From Ambrosia x helenae (taxonomy: Eukaryota; Streptophyta; Magnoliopsida; Asterales; Asteraceae), in NCBI GenBank assembly GCA_030844895.1, contig CM061224.1, forward strand, positions 26,617,992-26,681,991: DNA of 64,000 nt, written 5' to 3'. The notes under the pieces are model-generated. The model saw only the letters and a program-made list of their open reading frames with translations. It made no database searches and was not told the DNA's origin. Made by a program: the position numbers and the translations under genes. How positions within the stretch are numbered: the stretch's first letter is position 1; each line of letters starts with the position of its first letter. Of the stretch, positions 58,087-64,000 are shown piece by piece.

Positions 58087-60713
58087 ATGGCAGATGTTGA
58101 AGTAACGATGTTCAACAACCTCAAAACAAACATGGATGATGTTGTTGTACGAGCAAGAATCATTTCACTTTGGCGAGAACCGGACAACCATGACTATTCG
58201 TTACACATGGTTTTAATGGATGAAACTGTAAGTCGTAACCTTTTTTATATTTGTAGTTTGTTAATATGATTACTTATATTACTGTGTATAAATATATATT
58301 TATACAAAAGATAAATGATTAAATATTTCATTCTTTAACTTTTTTTATATAGATTCTTTGCAAAACATACATTCAAATGTTTATTTAAGTTATACATTCA
58401 CTATTTATTTTTTGTGTACTAATTAAATTATTTTAAAACTATTTTACGAAAAAAAAAATTCATTTTTAAGTCAACTTATTACACATCAAACATGTTTGTA
58501 TATTTCTATTCATGTATGTTTCTGTTTTATAGTATAAAAGTTTTTGAAAATTATACTTTGATATGTAATTTTTTCAATCATTTAGGGATTCAAAGCTCAA
58601 GGAACAATATCCAACAGATTGGTTAGACTATTTGAAAGTGAAATACGGGAACAACTTTCTTGTGTAATTCACTTTGTTAGAGTTGGATTTGATTTTTCAA
58701 GAATCAAATATGCTACCAGTCCATATAAACTTATTTTCAAAAATAACACCCAAGTCTTGAGATGTGATAATTGGATTGGTGATAAGTTTGGTTTCTGTTT
58801 CTCGCCTTTTCAATCAGTTAGAAGCGGAGGGTTTTTTCCCAATGTTTCAATTGGTATGTTATTTAATTTTTTAAGTTTTCTATGTTTCTAAGAAGTTAAT
58901 TATTCTAATATTGTATACTTACAATTACAATTTAAATATTCAACTTTTACAGATATCATTGGACATGTTAAACAGTTTATTAATGTAAATGACAGTAAAC
59001 CTACTCAGTTGAACACAAATAAAGGACTGTTATTGGAGCTACAAGATTTTGAGTTTGTGTTTTTATTTATTTATTTTTTTAATATATACCATTTTCAACT
59101 ATTTAAACTGCTTTGTACTAATTTGTATCTCCAATTAATAGGGCCTTACTGTATTTGTTAAGCTATGGGACAGATTCTCTGATCAACTTGCTAGATATCT
59201 TGAAGTTCATAACAATGCAGATCCTTTGATTTTAATCTTGCAGTTTGGATTATTGCACCATTATAATGGTAAAAAAAATATAAGTTTAGTCTATTTTTTT
59301 TTTATTATTAAATCTAAAATTACCTATTGGATTATACGTTTGTTATAATCAGGTTACCCTTATGTTTCTAACTCACCAAAGGTTAGCAAGTTGTTCATAA
59401 ATGAAGATATTGATGCCATCAACAATTACAGAACAAGGTTTTAAAATTGTATAGTACTTTTATATCTACATATCAAAATTATTGTTATAATATAAGTCTG
59501 ATTATTTTTAATTTACATTGTAGTTTGTTGCAAAAGCCAATACAATATCCATTATCAAATTTTTGTTCATTGGGTCTGCCTGTGTTTTCAAATATTGAAA
59601 ACGAATTTTTGGTCAACAACTGTTATTGTAACATTGGAGACATTTGGGAGATTGACATGGTAAAGACATATTACATTATTGTTATATATTTTTTTTACTT
59701 TTCATTTACAAAAAATGTTTTGTTAACTAGCAACACAATTTTACTATTATAATAGGAAAAGAGTATCATTATTGTTGGGACTGTGATTGATGTCTGTAAA
59801 TATCGTGGTTGGTTCTATATGGCTTGTCCAGATTGTAACAGCAAGGTGTCTTTATACTATATCAATTCTAGCAAGAATGATGTTTCTGGGGACTATGAAT
59901 TCCGAGATGCATATGATTGCATGAATGAAAATTGTAAACAGAAAGATATCATTCCAGTACCAAGGTGCTTTTATCATGATAAAGTCTATTTTTTATTTTA
60001 CAAATATAAATTCTCACATTTTTACATGAAGTTGATCTACATGTGGTAATATTTAATTTTACTCTTTATATATCAGGTTTAAACTTCATTTACGTGTACA
60101 AGATGCAACTGGTGATGTTGAACTAATTTTATTTCATAATCAGTCAACTGTAGTAATTCCAATGTCTGCAAATACTTTGATTGAGGAAAATACACAGGTT
60201 ATATAATTATTATAATACAAATCTATTAGTGTCTTATATATTTTTTTTTGTTAACTACTAAAACAATAATTTACATTTTAATTTTATACAGGTTGATCAC
60301 ACTGTCAAGTTTCCAGATGAATTATACTATTTACGTGACAGAGTTTTTGCATTTAAAATTTCCATCACTGATTACAACTTGAAAAGCTTTGATGAAGTTT
60401 ATGGAATTTCAAACCTAACTGATGACAAGTTTATTATTTCTGAAATTACAAAAAAGTTTCAGTCTTTTGATCAAGTAAGTTAATTATGGCTAAAATTTAA
60501 ATTTTTATAGTTATTTGTTAATTTCGTTATACTTTTTTTTTGTATCAGGATACTAGCAAAAACATAATGAATGAAAATTTAACTGAGGCAGAATGTTCGA
60601 TTATCTCTGGTAAAGATGCTAAAACTAAACGCAAGCTGACAGCAGTATATGAATTGCTTGGGAACAATACAGTATCAACTCTTAATAACAATGATGAGGC
60701 AAATGAAGCTTAA
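58087..60713 (+). CDS. RPA70-like ssDNA-binding protein, copy B
   Basis: Ten-exon model: 58087-58227, 58586-58853, 58953-59056, 59142-59268, 59353-59437, 59524-59659, 59756-59964, 60077-60197, 60292-60474, 60549-60713; 512 residues. Domains match copy A: DUF223-type OB fold (about residues 10-115), second OB fold (about 138-240, DIIGHV...VKLWDRF), C-terminal domain with zinc ribbon C311, C314, C342, C347. Exons 2, 6 and 7 have the same length in both copies (268, 136, 209). The third junction is odd: the homologous donor (GA|GTTTGT) would shift frame because exon 4 is one base shorter than in copy A. A donor four bases downstream (GAGTTT|GTGTTT) restores it, adding Phe. If that donor is not used, the gene is broken. 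The RPA70N domain is absent. Confidence 0.75.
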
Positions 60714-61137
60714 ATGGAGTCTGATGTGAAGTTTAATAATGTTTATTACAAATAAAAACTTTGTTGATTAATAGTATTCTGTAAAACCGTGTTTTGTCTT
60801 AATTTATTTTTTGCTTCTCTTTCAGTATACTTATATCATCTCATTTATGGTTTTTGTTTTTGTATTTCATTTGTACATGCAAATTGTGTTTAATTTCAAT
60901 TATGACCACTATTTTTTTAATATATATCTAAATTTGATACAAACTATATAATCTAATGATTGTATTTACATAACAATCATTTAGTTTTATGCTAAAGTAA
61001 ATTACATTTATCTTAAAAATATAATCTAAATACTAACAATTATGTTAATTTGTAAACTCAAATATATCTAATTTTATATTTATATTTTCTAATTTCTAAC
61101 AAAGCTTGACTAATCAATCTGTCCCAATCTTCTTAGT
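60714..61137. other. 3' flank of RPA copy B, no gene seen
   Basis: AT-rich trailer and spacer without a recognisable feature. Confidence 0.5.
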
Positions 61138-61543
61138 AGGGGTGACCATACGAAAACCGATAACTAAAAATTGCTGAATCATAACTGATAACGGCACCAA
61201 AAAAAACCGAATCATAATTAACCGATCGGTTGCGGTTAACATTTGCCTTAAACCGAACAATTTGTAAGTATTTCATATATTTTTTATTGCGTTTTCATAT
61301 ATATATTTGTATCTTGAAAAAAGGTCCAAACAATTTACTAAATACTTAACTTTATAATTTTGCACAACTTTTATGTTTGAATATTTACCTATATTAACCG
61401 AAACCAAAACCGATAACCGACAAATTTACGTAACCAAAGTAACGATCGATTTAGGTTATTGTTTTTCCTAAAACCGAACATTGGTTTTCGGTTTTTGTTA
61501 TATTTAAAAACCGAACATAAGGGACATTTGATCACCGTTACTG
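61138..61543. mobile_element. Candidate hAT-like MITE
   Basis: Imperfect inverted ends: AGGGGTGACCAT at the left and, on the opposite strand, AACGGTGATCAA at the right. They are flanked by the direct repeat CTTAGT (61132-61137 and 61544-61549). The interior carries repeated AAACCGAA/ACCGATAACC words typical of such elements. No transposase is encoded. Confidence 0.4.
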
Positions 61544-61678
61544 CTTAGTATGATTAAAATATACATTATTTTGATAATATTAAATCTATATTCTAAAAAA
61601 ACAAATTAATCTGATTTAATTCTTCTAATTAAACAACAATTATTGAGGTATAATTCTTATTTTGAAAAGATCCTTATT

Positions 61679-62092
61679 CAAAGACCAGTCAATACATTTT
61701 GACAACATTTTATGCACTAAATGTGCTCATTGATACACTAAATGTGCTAATTTTAAGTTCTTTTATTAATCAACCCACAAATTTGTTTAATCACAATTTC
61801 TATTTCACCTATATATTTACATGAATACAAGTCTTTCACACTTATGCAATCAACATTATCACATTATTATCATTCAATTATATAACAAAGACCAGTCAAT
61901 ACATTTTGACAACATTTTATGCACTAAATGTGCTCATTTATGCACTAAATGTGCTAATTATAAGTTCTTTTGACCAATCAAGCTAGAAATTTGTTTAATC
62001 ACATATTTCTACTTCACCTATATATTTACATGAATACAAGTCTTTCACACTTATGAATTTGGCATTATCACATTCTTATCATTCAATTATAT
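61679..62092 (+). repeat. Tandem duplication of a promoter region, period 207 bases
   Basis: CAAAGACCAGTCAATACATT at 61679 recurs at 61886, and the following ~200 bases match closely, including GCACTAAATGTGCT and the TATA-like CACCTATATATTTACATG (about 61807 and 62015). The second copy lies just upstream of the probable first leader exon of the helicase-like gene (donor at 62161/62162, CATTT|GTAAGTGG). Confidence 0.8.
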
Positions 62093-63055
62093 CATTCTCT
62101 CTTTCGAAGACAGTGTTTTTTTCACATTCATTATCATTTAGCAGTTCAAGCAAAGACATTTGTAAGTGGATTTCTACATTAACTTAATTTTTTTTGCTTT
62201 CTTGAAAAACATAGTCCTTTAGCATTATAGCACATTTGCAACTATGTTTAATATTATTCATCTTTCATAGTTGTTACTACACATTCATAAGGATTCATTT
62301 TACATTTTATTTGTTTATTTTATAACATACAGCCTCATTTAGGTTTTAACGTTTTTTTTAAGACATTTTTGTGATTTCCAAATTTGTGTTATGTGTTTTT
62401 GTTTTTTTGAAATTGCAGAATTCAATATTTGTCTGTTTTAATTCTGTGTTGTAATAAAACTCTCACCATTACCTTTGTTACTTTTCTAATACTTACCTAA
62501 ATAAATAAGAAAATAATATAATTAGGTCTATATAGAAGAAATTGGTAAAGTAATCATATACTTTTGAGTTTATTGTGTTGTTATCGTAAGCCAAGACAAA
62601 TGTATTTGTGTACTCAAAAAGACCATAATCCAAATCATTTTTATTGAGTTCTCCGGTTGTTTCATAGTATCTGCATCAAAACTAAATTTTGGATTATAAA
62701 ACTTACGGCCCAAAAGTCTAACACATATTATAAACATACAAAATCCTAAAAAACCAATAGTTTCTTAATGTTTAAAAAAAAAGTTGTTAAAACGCCATTT
62801 GCACACAAAGTATATCTTCCTTTACTAACATTTTTTTAGTTTAACATCCATTACTTAAATGGATGACTTTAATAGCCCGTCGGTTGATTATATTACAATT
62901 TAAAAAAAAAACGCAAATTACAAATTTAAAGCACATTTCTTTTATAAACCAGAGGTACTACAAAGTTTCCTTATTTTTTCAATAATTTTTAGTATATTTT
63001 TGTTTACTTTTTCAGGTATATACTTATTGTATTCAAGAAAACCATATATTTTACA
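62093..63055 (+). other. 5' UTR exon and intron of the helicase-like gene
   Basis: Probable leader exon ends at 62161. The intron runs to the acceptor TTACTTTTTCAG at 63015, and leader continues to the ATG at 63056. Predicted from splice signals only. No other gene is seen. Confidence 0.4.
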
Positions 63056-64000
63056 ATGTCCGATCCCCCAAAATATGATTTTTCTTTACCGAAATCTAAA
63101 GTTGGTGACCTTAGGCGTAAATGTAACGGTAATGATTAATCTTTGTTTTTTTCTTTTACATTTGGTTACATTGTTATATATATATATATTTTTTTTACAC
63201 TAACAAATATTATAAACATGTTTGGAGATATCAATACCGCAACACCGTTAGCCGACATATCAAATGGTACGTAATTAATTATGTTTCATCTTTTATCGTT
63301 AATTCTTAATTTTTCATTAAGAAATAATACTTTTTTTTGTAATTTATTGTTTAGTGAGTCTTAATATCTCTGAAAGACGTAAACGGATGAATGCATATTT
63401 GGATAGTATAAGTTCAAATGTCGGTTGTTCGCTTTCTAATGTTGAAAACATAGAAACCTCTATAAACTCTTTCACACCGCCATTAGTAACAATGCAAGGT
63501 AAATGTTTTTTCTACATTTCAAATATGTGTTATGCTTACTTATTTCCATTGTCGTTTTTTTTTCTTTAACTTATTTGTCTTTATTTTATAGATAACACGC
63601 AGAGAACGCCTTTGTCATGCATCTCTAATGAACGTTGTGAATCTACAAAGAGAAAAAAATCTAATTTTGCTTCGACACAAAGAAATAATCCGTCAGCAAT
63701 CGAAGGTAACATTTATTTTATACATCGCCCAAATATCTTATTTCTTACTGATTTCCATTGTTGTTTTTTTACTTATTTATTTTTATTTTATAGGTTACAC
63801 GTAGAGAACACCTTTGTCCGACATCTCTAATGGTATTAATTATTTTACTTTTTATGTCATCATTTGTTAGTATATTTTTTTATGTTAGTATATTATAAAA
63901 TTTTGTTGTCCCGTTTTGTGTTTGTCTTCTTTTTCAAAGCATTCCATTTATTTATTTAATTTTTACGCAGTTTGTCACGAATCGCAACATAGCAATCTAT
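63056..64000 (+). CDS. 5' part of a gene resembling Helitron/PIF1 helicase N-termini, with a stop in one exon
   Basis: Exons: 63056-63128, 63228-63266, 63355-63498, 63592-63705, 63794-63832, and 63971 to the window end. All introns are phase 1. The protein starts MSDPPKYDFSLPKSK and is basic in exon 3 (SERRKRMN). Exons 2, 4 and 5 each encode a related 13-residue unit with TPL-x-x-ISN (ATPLADISN, RTPLSCISN, RTPLSDISN). Exons 2 and 5 are both 39 bases, so they look like exon duplicates. Motifs of this kind occur before the Rep/helicase part of plant Helitron and PIF1-like proteins; that link is from memory. Exon 5 contains an in-frame TAG (63802-63804) where exon 4 has CAG (Gln). Either exon 5 is skipped, which keeps frame, or the gene is broken. 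The helicase domain itself is beyond the window. Confidence 0.45.

Overview
This 64 kb window is nuclear DNA of a flowering plant. It is AT-rich, its genes are split by short introns with GT/AG borders, and it contains large Ty3/gypsy LTR retrotransposons, Helitron ends and families of B3-domain and RPA70-like genes. The sequence alone does not fix the species. A eudicot, perhaps of the daisy family, is my guess from the style of the repeats and is weakly supported.

Layout. 1-2035 is gene-free intergenic DNA. 2036-3107 is a short Helitron that looks like two head-to-tail copies. 3579-9352 is a gag-only LTR element with a truncated 3' LTR. 9353-10450 is unclassified. From 10451 on, every host-like gene lies on the + strand: a B3 gene (11293-12704), an RPA70-like gene (25263-28081), a single-domain B3-like gene (50869-51462), a two-finger zinc protein (52431-52835), a second B3 gene (54939-56751), a second RPA70-like gene (58087-60713) and the 5' part of a gene (63056 to the window end) that resembles the N-terminus of Helitron/PIF1-type helicases.

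Three large LTR elements of one broad lineage (Tekay/Del-like chromovirus, initiator-Met-tRNA primed) interrupt this series. Element 1 (14494-25261, + strand, gag-pol open) sits exactly on the start codon of the first RPA70-like gene. Element 2, the outer one (29343-50504, - strand), probably sits in the 5' UTR intron of the single-B3 gene. Element 3, the inner one (35769-46329, - strand), is inserted into the gag gene of element 2. Target duplications of 5 bp for elements 2 and 3 (TCGTT, ATGCT) and 4 bp for element 1 (AATG) define the borders. All three carry a short intron in gag.

With the retroelements removed, the series reads B3, RPA70, B3, zinc finger, B3, RPA70, helicase N-terminus. 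The B3-RPA70 pair occurs twice with matching exon structure and shared intergenic repeats. Because plant Helitrons carry RPA70-like and Rep/helicase genes, and a Helitron-like 5' end lies at 10451, the series may be a large Helitron-related locus that includes B3 and zinc-finger genes. That is inference: the helicase core and any 3' terminus lie outside the window. The exon models are read by eye from splice signals and frame.
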